Below, piece after piece: positions 17,540 to 28,663 of a DNA stretch of 64,000 nucleotides (its first letter is position 1; each line of letters opens with the position of its first letter). The notes beneath the pieces are model-generated. The model had not been told where the DNA came from, made no database searches, and was given only the letters and a program-made list of their open reading frames with translations. The stretch comes from Longispora albida DSM 44784 (GTDB lineage: Bacteria > Actinomycetota > Actinomycetes > Mycobacteriales > Micromonosporaceae), in the NCBI RefSeq assembly GCF_000379825.1, contig NZ_KB903833.1:249022-313021 (forward strand), read 5' to 3'. Made by a program: the position numbers and the translations under genes.

Positions 17540-18801
17540 TCCGCCTGCTGCTCTGTGCCGGTGCCGGTGCCGATCCGGGCGAGGCGGCGGGCGGAGAGGC
17601 TGGCGAGGGCGAGCGCGAGCAGGCCGGCGAAGACCGGTACCGCGAAGGCGCCCCGGTAGCCGACGGCGTCGGCGAGCGCTCCGGCGATGGCCGCACCGGC
17701 CGCGATGCCGGCGACCGTACCGCTCGTGACGAGCGTGAGCGCTGTGCTGACCCGGCCGCGCGGCGCGATCCGCTCGGCGAGCGCGTACACCGTGATCAGG
17801 TACGGGGCCACGGCCACGCCGAGGATCGCCATCGCGATGGCCGCCGTCCCCGCCGACCGTGCGAACAGGAGCGTGGCGGCACCGAGGAACAACGCCCCGG
17901 CGAAAGCCACGTACCTGCGGTGCAGGGCGAACCTGGCCGGCAGTGCGGCCGTCGCGAGCCCGGCGACGATGCTGCCGACGCCCATCACGGAGTAGATGAG
18001 GCCCCCGGCTTCGCCTGCCAGGGCGGTGATCCCGCTCTGGGTCGCGCCGAACACGACGCCGATGCAGGCCATCGCCGCGATCAGCCCGATCAGGTCCGCT
18101 GGCAGCTTCCCCGCTGACGTACCAGCGGGCAGCCTGACCACGGGCGGCGTGGTCGGATGCAGCGCGAAGAGCACGCCGAAGACGAGCAGCAGCGCGATCG
18201 CCCCGAGCAGCGGGACCATCGGCTGGCCGGTCAGCGCGAGCACTCCGACCAGCGCCGGGCCGAGCACATAGGACGTCTCGTCGGCCGCGCCCTCGTAGGA
18301 CATCGCCGCCGGCAGCTGCCGCTGCGCGCCCCGGTCGCCGAGCAGCACGGCCCAGCGCACCCGGACCAGGGGCCCGACCTGCGGGTTCGCGAAGCCGGCC
18401 AGGAACGCCGCCCCGGCTGTCGCGAGGACGGGCGCGCCACCGAGGGCGAGGATCAGCAGGCTGGCGTAGGCGAGCGCGTCGAAGACGGACGTGATGACGC
18501 CGACGGGACGCTGCCCGTAGCGGTCGGCCAGTGCTCCGGTCAGCGGGCCGCCGAGGGCCGCGCCGAGGCCGAGGGCTCCGGCGGCGATCCCGGCCGCGGC
18601 GAAGCTGCCCGTGGTGTGGGCGACGAGCGTGAGTGTGCCGAGGGCGCCCATCGCGGCGGGCAGCCGGGCAAGGAAAGCAAGGAGGAGGAATCCGGGGCTG
18701 GTCGCGCGCAGCAACCCCCGGTATGTCGCCAGGGCTGGCAAGAGTCGTCCCTTCCGAAGGTGCCGAAAGAGCGCGCTGCCCCACCCCCAGCGCGTGCTCA
18801 T
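17518..18801 (-). CDS. MFS transporter
   Basis: A 427-residue, about 12-TM major facilitator protein. It shows the loop 2-3 type motif LTGALADRYGQRPVG and many hydrophobic stretches, with a cytosolic middle loop around HRRYVAF. It looks like an efflux-type MFS; the substrate is unknown. The ATG at 18801 overlaps the stop of an 8-codon upstream ORF (18798-18824) in ATGA. The gene is convergent with the preceding one, with a 22-nt overlap. Confidence 0.85.
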   Translation of the reverse strand: MSTRWGWGSALFRHLRKGRLLPALATYRGLLRATSPGFLLLAFLARLPAAMGALGTLTLVAHTTGSFAAAGIAAGALGLGAALGGPLTGALADRYGQRPVGVITSVFDALAYASLLILALGGAPVLATAGAAFLAGFANPQVGPLVRVRWAVLLGDRGAQRQLPAAMSYEGAADETSYVLGPALVGVLALTGQPMVPLLGAIALLLVFGVLFALHPTTPPVVRLPAGTSAGKLPADLIGLIAAMACIGVVFGATQSGITALAGEAGGLIYSVMGVGSIVAGLATAALPARFALHRRYVAFAGALFLGAATLLFARSAGTAAIAMAILGVAVAPYLITVYALAERIAPRGRVSTALTLVTSGTVAGIAAGAAIAGALADAVGYRGAFAVPVFAGLLALALASLSARRLARIGTGTGTEQQADQQLVVV

Positions 18802-18928
18802 GGTTGAGCCCTGTGCGCCTCCATCGTAGGAGCGCAGGTCAGGGCCGCCCAAGAGCGAGTGGGCCGAATCTCCATGCCGACAGGTCAAAACCTGAAAAAC
18901 TTGGTCAAACCCACGAAAGGGGTACCAG

Positions 18929-19897
18929 GTGAGGCTTCGGCTCGCGTTACTGACCGTCATGGCCCTCGGAGCGCTGCCGGGGACAGCGCTCGCACTCCCA
19001 CCCACCGACCCCTTACCAGCCGTCGTCTCGCTCGGCGACAGCCTGGCCTCCGGCGAGGGCGCCGGTGACTACCTCGACGAGGGCCCGTGTCACCGGTCGC
19101 GCAACGCCCAGCTGGCCGTGGCAGGCCTGCCCGGCACCAGCTACCAGATCCTCGCGTGCTCCGGCGCGGAGACGAAGGAGGTGCTCGACACCGCGCAGGG
19201 GACGGAGCCGCCGCAGCTGGAGCAGTTGCGCGCGTTCGGCTCCGGGTACGAGATAAAGCTGGTTCTGATCACCGTGGGGGCCAACGACCTCGGGTTCACC
19301 GGGATCGTGGCCGACTGCGCGGTCACCTTCGCGACCTCGGACAAGAACTGCAAGGACGAGTGGGGGCCGAAGCTCGAACCGCTGCTCGCCGAGCTGACCC
19401 CGCGCCTCGTGAAGGTGGTTTCCGAGGTGAGGAAGGGCTGGCCAGGGGCACGTGTCGTGCTCCAGTCCTACCCGTCGCCGATCCCCGTGGAGAACCGGTT
19501 CAGCAGCAGGCTGGGCCGGGCACTGCACGGCTGCCCGTTCTCCGACGAGGACGCGGCCTGGGCGAGCGACACGTTCGTGCCCGCGCTGTCCGGCGCGATC
19601 CGGACGGCGGCCAGGGACACCGCCGTGGAGTTCCTGGACCTGACCCGGGCGATGGCTGGCCGTGAGGTGTGCGCGGCCGGAATCACCAAGGAACAGGAGT
19701 GGACCCACGGGATCAAGCTCAACCTCAAGGAGGACGGAACCCCCGAGGGCGTGATCTCGCGGGAGTCCCTGCACCCGAACAAGCTCGGCCACGCGGCCCT
19801 GGGCGCCTGCCTGGCCGGCTTCCACGCGCAACACGGCAACGGACTGTGCACAAGGGAGGGCGAGACCCTGAAGTTCCACCCCGTACCGTTCGAGTGA
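18929..19897 (+). CDS. Secreted SGNH/GDSL hydrolase
   Basis: A 322-residue exported esterase/lipase. A signal peptide covers residues 1-22 (LALLTVMALGALPGTALA). Block I is VVSLGDSLASGEG with the nucleophile Ser, block III has VGANDLGF (oxyanion Asn), and block V has SLHPNKLGH with the catalytic His. About seven Cys suggest disulfides, as in Streptomyces SGNH lipases and Rv0518-like mycobacterial proteins. The GTG start has a weak ribosome site; the gene is divergent from the MFS gene across 127 bp. Confidence 0.9.
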   Translation: MRLRLALLTVMALGALPGTALALPPTDPLPAVVSLGDSLASGEGAGDYLDEGPCHRSRNAQLAVAGLPGTSYQILACSGAETKEVLDTAQGTEPPQLEQLRAFGSGYEIKLVLITVGANDLGFTGIVADCAVTFATSDKNCKDEWGPKLEPLLAELTPRLVKVVSEVRKGWPGARVVLQSYPSPIPVENRFSSRLGRALHGCPFSDEDAAWASDTFVPALSGAIRTAARDTAVEFLDLTRAMAGREVCAAGITKEQEWTHGIKLNLKEDGTPEGVISRESLHPNKLGHAALGACLAGFHAQHGNGLCTREGETLKFHPVPFE

Positions 19898-19960
19898 TTC
19901 TGATCTTCGCTCTTGATCTCACGCGAGGTGGCCCGCTGAGCGGAAATCTGATCGCATAAA

Positions 19961-19993
19961 CGAAAGCCCGTGTACTGGTTACACGGGCTTTCG
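19961..19993. terminator. Bidirectional terminator
   Basis: CGAAAGCCCGTGTA pairs with TACACGGGCTTTCG around a short loop, with A/T-rich flanks on both strands. It separates the SGNH hydrolase gene and the DAHP synthase gene, which converge here. Confidence 0.9.
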
Positions 19994-20025
19994 TTTCGGG
20001 CAGCTCAGATTTTCGCTCAGCGGCA

Positions 20026-23303
<3,278 letters not shown>

Positions 23304-23445
23304 ACTTGGTCATTCTGCCCAGCATGTAGCGGCGGTCACACCGGTTCCGTAGCATCAGGTATGGTCCCGGGAGGAGTCACATCCGGCTAATCGGGCATTA
23401 GACGTCAATGCGGCTTAACGGGGCCTACCGGCGAGGGAAGTGAGC

Positions 23446-24165
23446 ATGACCGACCTTGGCGGGGACCAGCAGGTCCAGGAGGAAGTCCTCGAAGGGCTCG
23501 CCGAGGCCGTCAACCATCGCAAGTGGTTCTCCTCCATGGCCTTTCCCTACCTCGGCGACGACCCGATCGAGATCGGCAGCGGCTTCGGCGACTACGCGCT
23601 GGAGTGGGCACCCCGGGTCCGCAGGTTCACCTGCACGGAGGCCGAGCCGCACCGGCTGGACGAGCTGCGCGCCCGGATGGCGGAGGAAGCCGCCAACGTC
23701 GAGGTCCGGCACATGCTGCTCCCGAGCGAGGAGACGGCCAGCCACACCGGGCTGGTCACCTACAACGTGCTGGAGCACATCGAGGACCACGTCGGCGCGC
23801 TGCGGAGCATGTCGCGGCTGGTCCTGCCGGGCTCGGCGCTGGTGATCGTGGTGCCGGCCTTCATGATCGCGATGAGCAGGGTGGACATCGCGACGGGGCA
23901 CGTCCGGCGGTACACGAAGAAGACGATGCGGGAGGCGGTGCTGGCCGCCGGGCTGGAGATCGAGGTGCTGCGGTACGCGAACATCCTCGGCTTCTTCGGC
24001 TACTTCGTCTCGGCCAAGCTGCTCGGCCAGGCCCCCCGGCCGGGGCGGATCGTGCGGATCTACGACCGGTTCGTGCTGCCGGCCACCCGGTGGTGGGAGG
24101 GCATCTTCGGGGCGCCGTTCGGCCAGTCGGTCGTGTGCGTGGCCCGGACACCCGTCTCCTCGTAG
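23446..24165 (+). CDS. SAM-dependent methyltransferase
   Basis: A 239-residue class I methyltransferase. The SAM loop is EIGSGFGDYALEWA near residue 46, an acidic CTEAEPHRLDEL follows, and LVTYNVLEHIEDH is the DxFDxV-like motif IV region. The C-terminal part has hydrophobic and aromatic segments (NILGFFGYFVSAKLLG) suggesting a membrane-near substrate. The ATG at 23446 is 7 nt after AGGGA, while GTG 23440 is too close. It is divergent from the GT-C transferase, so the pair may decorate one glycan or lipid (inference). Confidence 0.85.
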   Translation: MTDLGGDQQVQEEVLEGLAEAVNHRKWFSSMAFPYLGDDPIEIGSGFGDYALEWAPRVRRFTCTEAEPHRLDELRARMAEEAANVEVRHMLLPSEETASHTGLVTYNVLEHIEDHVGALRSMSRLVLPGSALVIVVPAFMIAMSRVDIATGHVRRYTKKTMREAVLAAGLEIEVLRYANILGFFGYFVSAKLLGQAPRPGRIVRIYDRFVLPATRWWEGIFGAPFGQSVVCVARTPVSS

Positions 24166-24290
24166 CTGGCCATCACAAGGACGCTGCTGCCGGGTACTCG
24201 CTGGCTGCTACACCGTCCGGGCAGCGTCCCGTGACGACCAGGGCTGTACCCGGCCCTTCCCCAGCACCGGGCAGCGACCTGGTACGCACA

Positions 24291-24315
24291 CCGGCCGGCG
24301 ACCCCCGCCGGCCGG
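24291..24315. terminator. GC-rich hairpin between convergent genes
   Basis: CCGGCCGGCG and CGCCGGCCGG form a 10-bp stem with loop ACCCC. There is no T-run, but it sits between the ends of two convergent genes and could aid termination. The rest of the 210-nt gap shows nothing else. Confidence 0.45.
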
Positions 24316-24375
24316 CAGTGTGTCCAGTTCACCGGCAGCCCGCGCGCTCGCCCCAGCCGGCGCGGGCTGGCGGGC

Positions 24376-24738
24376 TCACCGGGTCGCGGGCGTCCGCTCC
24401 GCCCGGCGGGAGGGCCGGGTGAAGTACAACGCCAGCCCTGTGAGCGTCAGCGCGCCGGCCATCGCCGCGCTGTGCAGCCAGGGATTGGGAATGGGCACGA
24501 AGGCCGCGATCGCGACCGGGATCTGGACCACCGAGACCAGGGCAACGAGCAGGGCCCGGCGCCGTCCGCCCCACAGGTACGCCGTCCACAGCGGTGCTGA
24601 GACCACCGCCAGCGTGACCACGTCCAGCAGGGAGTGCAGGAAGACGTTGTGCACCCGGTCGTGCGCGAAGGCCGACGCCGGAGCGGCGATCAGCAGGATC
24701 CCGATGGCGGTGCCCAGGGCCAGAAGTGCTCGCCGCAT
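24376..24738 (-). CDS. Small membrane protein, 4 TM
   Basis: A 120-residue protein. Residues 1-24 look like a signal peptide or first TM (LLALGTAIGILLIAAPASAFA). Three further hydrophobic segments follow (LLDVVTLAVVSAPLWTAYLW, ALLVALVSVVQIPVAIAAF, AAMAGALTLTGLALYF), and the C-terminus is Arg-rich and cytosolic. No family is recognised. Its ATG follows AAAGGGGG, and strong nested palindromes lie just upstream, so it is probably a regulated gene of its own rather than part of a proC operon. Confidence 0.65.
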   Translation of the reverse strand: MRRALLALGTAIGILLIAAPASAFAHDRVHNVFLHSLLDVVTLAVVSAPLWTAYLWGGRRRALLVALVSVVQIPVAIAAFVPIPNPWLHSAAMAGALTLTGLALYFTRPSRRAERTPATR

Positions 24739-24752
24739 GGGTAGCCCCCTTT

Positions 24753-24792
24753 CGATTACTAGTTGTGATCACCCTAGGGCGTTTAGTAATCG
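24753..24792. promoter_or_regulatory. Nested palindromic control site
   Basis: CGATTACTA (24753-24761) and TAGTAATCG (24784-24792) are a perfect 9-bp inverted repeat. Between them lie GTGATCAC (24765-24772) and CCCTAGGG (24772-24779), each a perfect 8-bp palindrome. The AT-rich arms, 15-54 nt upstream of the small membrane gene, look like an operator. Confidence 0.55.
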
Positions 24793-24861
24793 ATGGGAAT
24801 ACATGTAGGCGTGAGTGAATGCCTCACCAGTCTCACTTGCACCGTCCCAGGTGAACGGTCG

Positions 24862-25662
24862 TTACTCCGCAGTTTCGGCGATCTCCCGGGCGCGGTCCCG
24901 GGCAGCCTCCAGCGCCGCCAGCATCGCCGCACGGACCCCGTGGTTCTCCAGCTCGCGGATCGCGCTGATCGTCGTGCCGGCCGGCGAGGTCACCGCCTCG
25001 CGCAGCGTCACAGGATGGTCCCCCGAGTCGCGGAGCATGACGGCCGAGCCGATCGCGGTCTGCACGATCAGGTCACGCGCGACCTGCCGGGGCAGCCCGA
25101 GCAGGATGCCGGCGTCGATCATGGCCTCGACCAGGAAGTAGAAGTACGCCGGGCCCGAGCCGGACAGGGCCGTCACGGCGTCCTGCTGCGACTCCGGTAC
25201 CCGGATGGTCCGGCCCAGCGGCTTGAACATCTCCTCGGTGAGTGCCAGGTGTTCCGCCGTGGCGTGCTCCCCGGCCGAGATCGCGGTCATCGCCTCGTCG
25301 ACCAGGGCCGGGGTGTTGGTCATGACCCGCACGACCGGCGTACCGGCGGCGAGCCGCTTCGCGAAGAACGCGGTCGGCAGCCCGGCGCACAGCGAGACCA
25401 CGAGCTTGCCTGGCGGTACGGTGAGCTCCTCCAGCAGCGCGCCGGCGTCCTGCGGCTTCACGGCGATCGCGATGACGCCGGCCTCGGCGATGGCGTCGTC
25501 GTTGGACAGGACCCGGATGCCGTACCTGGCGCGCAGTTCGGCGGCGCGCTCGGGACGGCGGGCGGTCGCGATCAGGCGCTCGGCCGGCCAGCCAGCCCGG
25601 ACCAGCCCGGCGAGCAGCACTTCACCGATCTTCCCGGCCCCGATCACTGCGATGGTGCTCAT
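24862..25662 (-). CDS. proC: Pyrroline-5-carboxylate reductase
   Basis: A 266-residue P5C reductase making L-proline with NAD(P)H. The Rossmann start is IAVIGAGKIGEVLL, a VKPQD segment (AIAVKPQDAG) follows, and the family signature region TALSGSGPAYFYFLVEAMIDAG plus TSPAGTTISAIRELE sit in the C-terminal dimer domain. The length is normal. The ATG has no strong ribosome site. It lies downstream of pfkA on the same strand with a 91-nt gap. Confidence 0.95.
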   Translation of the reverse strand: MSTIAVIGAGKIGEVLLAGLVRAGWPAERLIATARRPERAAELRARYGIRVLSNDDAIAEAGVIAIAVKPQDAGALLEELTVPPGKLVVSLCAGLPTAFFAKRLAAGTPVVRVMTNTPALVDEAMTAISAGEHATAEHLALTEEMFKPLGRTIRVPESQQDAVTALSGSGPAYFYFLVEAMIDAGILLGLPRQVARDLIVQTAIGSAVMLRDSGDHPVTLREAVTSPAGTTISAIRELENHGVRAAMLAALEAARDRAREIAETAE

Positions 25663-25753
25663 GCCAGCCCGCCTTCACGTCAACGATGGCTTGTGCGTGA
25701 ATTGTGCCGTATGCCCGGCCGGGGACCGTCCCCCGGCCGGGCACGGCGCACGG

Positions 25754-26779
25754 TTACCCGAAGAAGACCTCGGCCTCGTGGTACCGCTCGACCGGCACCG
25801 TCTTCAGCTCGCGGGTCGCCTCCGACAGCGGGACGCGGACGATGTCCGTGCCGCGCAGGGCGACCATCTTGCCGTAGTCGCCCTCGTGCACGGCGTCGAT
25901 CGCGTGCAGGCCGAAGCGGGTGGCGAGCACCCGGTCGAACGCTGTCGGCGTACCACCGCGCTGGATGTGACCGAGGACGACCGCGCGGGCCTCCTTGCCG
26001 GTCCGCTTCTCGAGCTGGTCGGCGAGCCACTGGCCGATGCCGCCCAGCCGGACGTGGCCGAACGCGTCGAGCTGCCCGCTCTGCGTGATCAGGTCGCCGT
26101 CGGTGGGCATCGCGCCCTCGGAGACCACCACGATCGGGCTGTACCGGGTCTTGAACCGGCTCTCGATGTGCTCGACCACCTTGTCCAGGTCGAACTTCTG
26201 CTCGGGCAGGAGAATCACGTTCGCCCCGCCGGCCAGGCCGGAGTGCAGGGCGATCCAGCCCGCGTGCCGGCCCATGACCTCGACGACGACGGTGCGGTGG
26301 TGGCTCTCGGCCGTCGTGTGCAGCCGGTCGATCGCTTCCATCGCGATGTTCACGGCGGTGTCGAAGCCGAAGGTGAAGTCGGTGGCGCCGAGGTCGTTGT
26401 CGATCGTCTTCGGCACGCCGACCACCGGCACACCCAGCTCGGTGAGCTTGGCTGCGACGCCCAGCGTGTCCTCGCCGCCGATCGCGACCAGCGCGTCGAT
26501 GCCGAGCGCCGCCAGGTTCTCCCTGATCCGCTCGACCCCGCCCTCGATCTTGAACGGGTTGGTCCTGGACGAGCCGAGGATGGTGCCGCCGCGCGGCAGG
26601 ATGCCCCGGACCTCCTGGACGCCGAGCGGGCGGGTGTCGCCCTCCAGCGGGCCCCGCCAGCCGTCACGGAAGCCGACGAACTCGTGGCCGTACTCGGCGA
26701 CGCCCTTGCGGACCACGCCCCGGATCACGGCGTTGAGCCCCGGGCAGTCGCCGCCACCAGTCAGTACACCGATTCGCAT
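25754..26779 (-). CDS. pfkA: 6-Phosphofructokinase, probably PPi-dependent
   Basis: A 341-residue PfkA-family enzyme with GVLTGGGDCPGLNA, the F6P motif PKTIDND, MGRHAGW and GHIQRGG. By counting, residues 103-104 are Glu-Asp (GGEDTLG) and residue 124 is Lys. ATP-dependent PFKs have Gly at 104. Asp104 with Lys124 is the known signature of pyrophosphate-dependent PFK, as in Amycolatopsis methanolica, which this sequence resembles throughout. Such an enzyme works reversibly in glycolysis and gluconeogenesis. The ATG is preceded by GAAGGGA. Confidence 0.93.
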   Translation of the reverse strand: MRIGVLTGGGDCPGLNAVIRGVVRKGVAEYGHEFVGFRDGWRGPLEGDTRPLGVQEVRGILPRGGTILGSSRTNPFKIEGGVERIRENLAALGIDALVAIGGEDTLGVAAKLTELGVPVVGVPKTIDNDLGATDFTFGFDTAVNIAMEAIDRLHTTAESHHRTVVVEVMGRHAGWIALHSGLAGGANVILLPEQKFDLDKVVEHIESRFKTRYSPIVVVSEGAMPTDGDLITQSGQLDAFGHVRLGGIGQWLADQLEKRTGKEARAVVLGHIQRGGTPTAFDRVLATRFGLHAIDAVHEGDYGKMVALRGTDIVRVPLSEATRELKTVPVERYHEAEVFFG

Positions 26780-26923
26780 GTCTTGGATCCCTTCTGCGGA
26801 TCACGCGGAATGCGAGCCACTGGGAGATCATCGGCGCCGTTGCCGGCCCCGGGCCGCTACGCATCCGACTCTAGTCGCCCTGCGTGATTGTGCGCACCCC
26901 GGCCCGGCGGCGAGCAAGCATGA

Positions 26924-27430
26924 TCAACTGCCGGTGTGCCGCACCCCCTGGAGTACCTGCCATCTGGCCAGGTTGTGCCGGGCGTCGGCGAGCGCGTCGT
27001 GCTGGTCCGGCGGGGCCGAGGGCAGCTGCGGCCTGCCCAGGTCGTCCCAGCGCTGACGGAGCTCCTTGGTGAACCGGGGGATCACTCTCGGTAGCGCCGG
27101 CATCGCGCCCCACAGCTGGGCGAGGGCCACGTGGTCGTACGCGGCGAACCACGCCCACAGCTCCAGCTCGCCGCCGGAGCCGAGCGGCTCGGTCAGGAAG
27201 GCGAGCAGGTCCTCGCGGATCCGCTCCCGGCTGCGCCACGCCTTACTGGCCGGCGAGGGCAGCTTGTCGAGCACGTTACGCCGGACCCAGGGGACGGCCT
27301 TACTATCGTCGAACTCCGTGGAGACGGCGTAGAACTCACGGCCGGCCTCGTCGACGACGCCGATCGAGACCAGGTCGATCCTGGTACCGTCCTCAATGAA
27401 TTCACAGTCGTAGAAATATCGGTAGATCAC
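26924..27430 (-). CDS. DEDDh 3'-5' exoribonuclease (Rv2179c family)
   Basis: A 168-residue RNase-T-like exonuclease, the same length as mycobacterial Rv2179c (polyadenylate-specific 3'-exoribonuclease AS). The first acidic pair is in YFYDCEF (Asp8, Glu10), the second Asp in AAYDHVALA, and the closing His/Asp in HDALADARHN. It should trim single-stranded 3' RNA ends with two metal ions. The GTG at 27430 is preceded by a TACGCT hexamer 7 nt upstream and by no ribosome site (leaderless). Longer readings of the frame up to 28252 run antisense through the Crp gene and are rejected. Confidence 0.9.
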   Translation of the reverse strand: MIYRYFYDCEFIEDGTRIDLVSIGVVDEAGREFYAVSTEFDDSKAVPWVRRNVLDKLPSPASKAWRSRERIREDLLAFLTEPLGSGGELELWAWFAAYDHVALAQLWGAMPALPRVIPRFTKELRQRWDDLGRPQLPSAPPDQHDALADARHNLARWQVLQGVRHTGS

Positions 27431-27437
27431 GGCAACC

Positions 27438-27443
27438 AGCGTA
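27438..27443 (-). promoter_or_regulatory. Putative leaderless -10 (TACGCT)
   Basis: On the minus strand TACGCT lies 7 nt before the exoribonuclease GTG, identical in sequence to the site at 54-59. Confidence 0.45.
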
Positions 27444-27599
27444 CGCACCGGCCTGACCTGCGATTCCTCCCCCGGCTCCCGATTTGTGGCCAAGGTGGGT
27501 TGCTGTCTGGCCGATATGGGGGATGTACATAGCGCACCAACCATGCATGATCTGTGGTGTTGGTTGCACTGACTGCCGAAACCGGGGAGGAGTACTACC

Positions 27600-28292
27600 G
27601 TGGAGGTTCGCCTTCCGGATCCCACCGACGCGCTCACCGGCGTGGAGTTGTTCGCTGGGCTGGAGCCCGAGGCCCGGGAGCGGGTGCTGGCGGCAGCCGT
27701 GCCGCGCACGTACCGCAAGGGGCAGCTGCTGTTCGTCGAGAACGATCCCGGCGAGTCGCTCATCATCCTCAAGCGTGGCGCGGTCGCGGTGTTCCGCACG
27801 GCGCCGACCGGCGAGCGTGCCGTCCTCAATGTCGTCCGCCCGCCCGGCGTGCTGGGTGACGTGGCCCTGCTGGACGGCGCGGCCAGGTCAGCCTCCGCCG
27901 AGGCCATTGAGGACTGTGTGGCGCTGGCGCTGTCGCGCGGGGCGTTCCTGGAGCTGGTGCACGCCAACCCCCGGATCCTCGACCCGGTGCTGCGCTCGCT
28001 GGGCTCGCTGATCCGGCGGCTGACCGAGCAGAACGCCGACCACGTCTTCCTCGACCTGCCCGGCCGGGTGGCCAAGACCCTGGTCCGGCTGGCCGGCGAC
28101 CAGCCGGCCGCGATGGTCACGATCGAGCTGAACCAGTCGCAGCTGGCCGAGATGGCCGGTGGTTCCCGGCAGAGCGTGAACCAGGCAATCGGTTCCTTCG
28201 CGAACCGGGGCTGGCTGCGGACCGAGGGCCGGCGGATCGTGCTGACCGACATCGTGGCGCTGCGCCGCCGGGCCGGAATGCCCGACCGCTAG
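27600..28292 (+). CDS. Crp/Fnr-family transcription regulator
   Basis: A 230-residue regulator. The N-terminal cyclic-nucleotide-binding barrel shows LFVENDPGESLIILKRGAVAV and VLGDVALLDGAARSASA. In the usual cAMP pocket G-E-L-(x)n-R-S/T the Glu is Asp, while Arg-Ser is kept. A long dimer helix and a C-terminal HTH (QSQLAEMAGGSRQSVNQAIG) follow. The GTG start has GAGGAG 8 nt upstream. No Cys cluster of Fnr type is present. The nearby class III cyclase gene (28.7-32.2 kb) makes a cAMP link plausible but unproven. Confidence 0.92.
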   Translation: MEVRLPDPTDALTGVELFAGLEPEARERVLAAAVPRTYRKGQLLFVENDPGESLIILKRGAVAVFRTAPTGERAVLNVVRPPGVLGDVALLDGAARSASAEAIEDCVALALSRGAFLELVHANPRILDPVLRSLGSLIRRLTEQNADHVFLDLPGRVAKTLVRLAGDQPAAMVTIELNQSQLAEMAGGSRQSVNQAIGSFANRGWLRTEGRRIVLTDIVALRRRAGMPDR

Positions 28293-28345
28293 GGCCCGCA
28301 CTCGCGGTTACCGCGCCAATTCCAGATCCTTTTCAGATAGCGAAA

Positions 28346-28378
28346 AACCGCGGCCGATGACTTGTCTCGGCCGCGGTT
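28346..28378 (-). terminator. Terminator downstream of the 59-aa gene
   Basis: AACCGCGGCCGA (28346-28357) and TCGGCCGCGGTT (28367-28378) form a 12-bp stem with a 9-nt loop. A GTTTTTCG T-run follows on the minus strand. It may also end the Crp gene. Confidence 0.75.
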
Positions 28379-28419
28379 CTGCTTCATCGAGCATTCCGGC
28401 GTACGCGGTGACGCGCCGC

Positions 28420-28599
28420 TTAGCTCGGGTGGTCCCAGCCCTGGGTGCGCGGGTCCTTAGTGGCCGGAGCCTGCACCGAGACACCGATACCCCCGGTGAC
28501 CAGGCTGGCCCCGGTCATCTCGTCCACAGTGATCGTCGCGCCGGCCGGGTGCGTGACGCCCTGGCCGTCTGTCCAGTCCTGCGTGAGCCTGACCTGCAT
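28420..28599 (-). CDS. Small hypothetical protein, 59 aa
   Basis: A 59-residue ORF starting MQVRLTQDWTDGQGVTHPAG. A strong ribosome site (GGGGGAGGG) lies about 8 nt before the ATG, and a terminator follows the stop, so it is a real short gene. No family is recognised; a few beta strands are likely. It is divergent from the large cyclase/ATPase gene across 64 bp. Confidence 0.6.
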   Translation of the reverse strand: MQVRLTQDWTDGQGVTHPAGATITVDEMTGASLVTGGIGVSVQAPATKDPRTQGWDHPS

Positions 28600-28663
28600 C
28601 GTCAGGTCCCTCCCCCTGTAAAGGCGAATAATGGTCGGGCCGACTGTAGCGAGGGGCCCGCCG

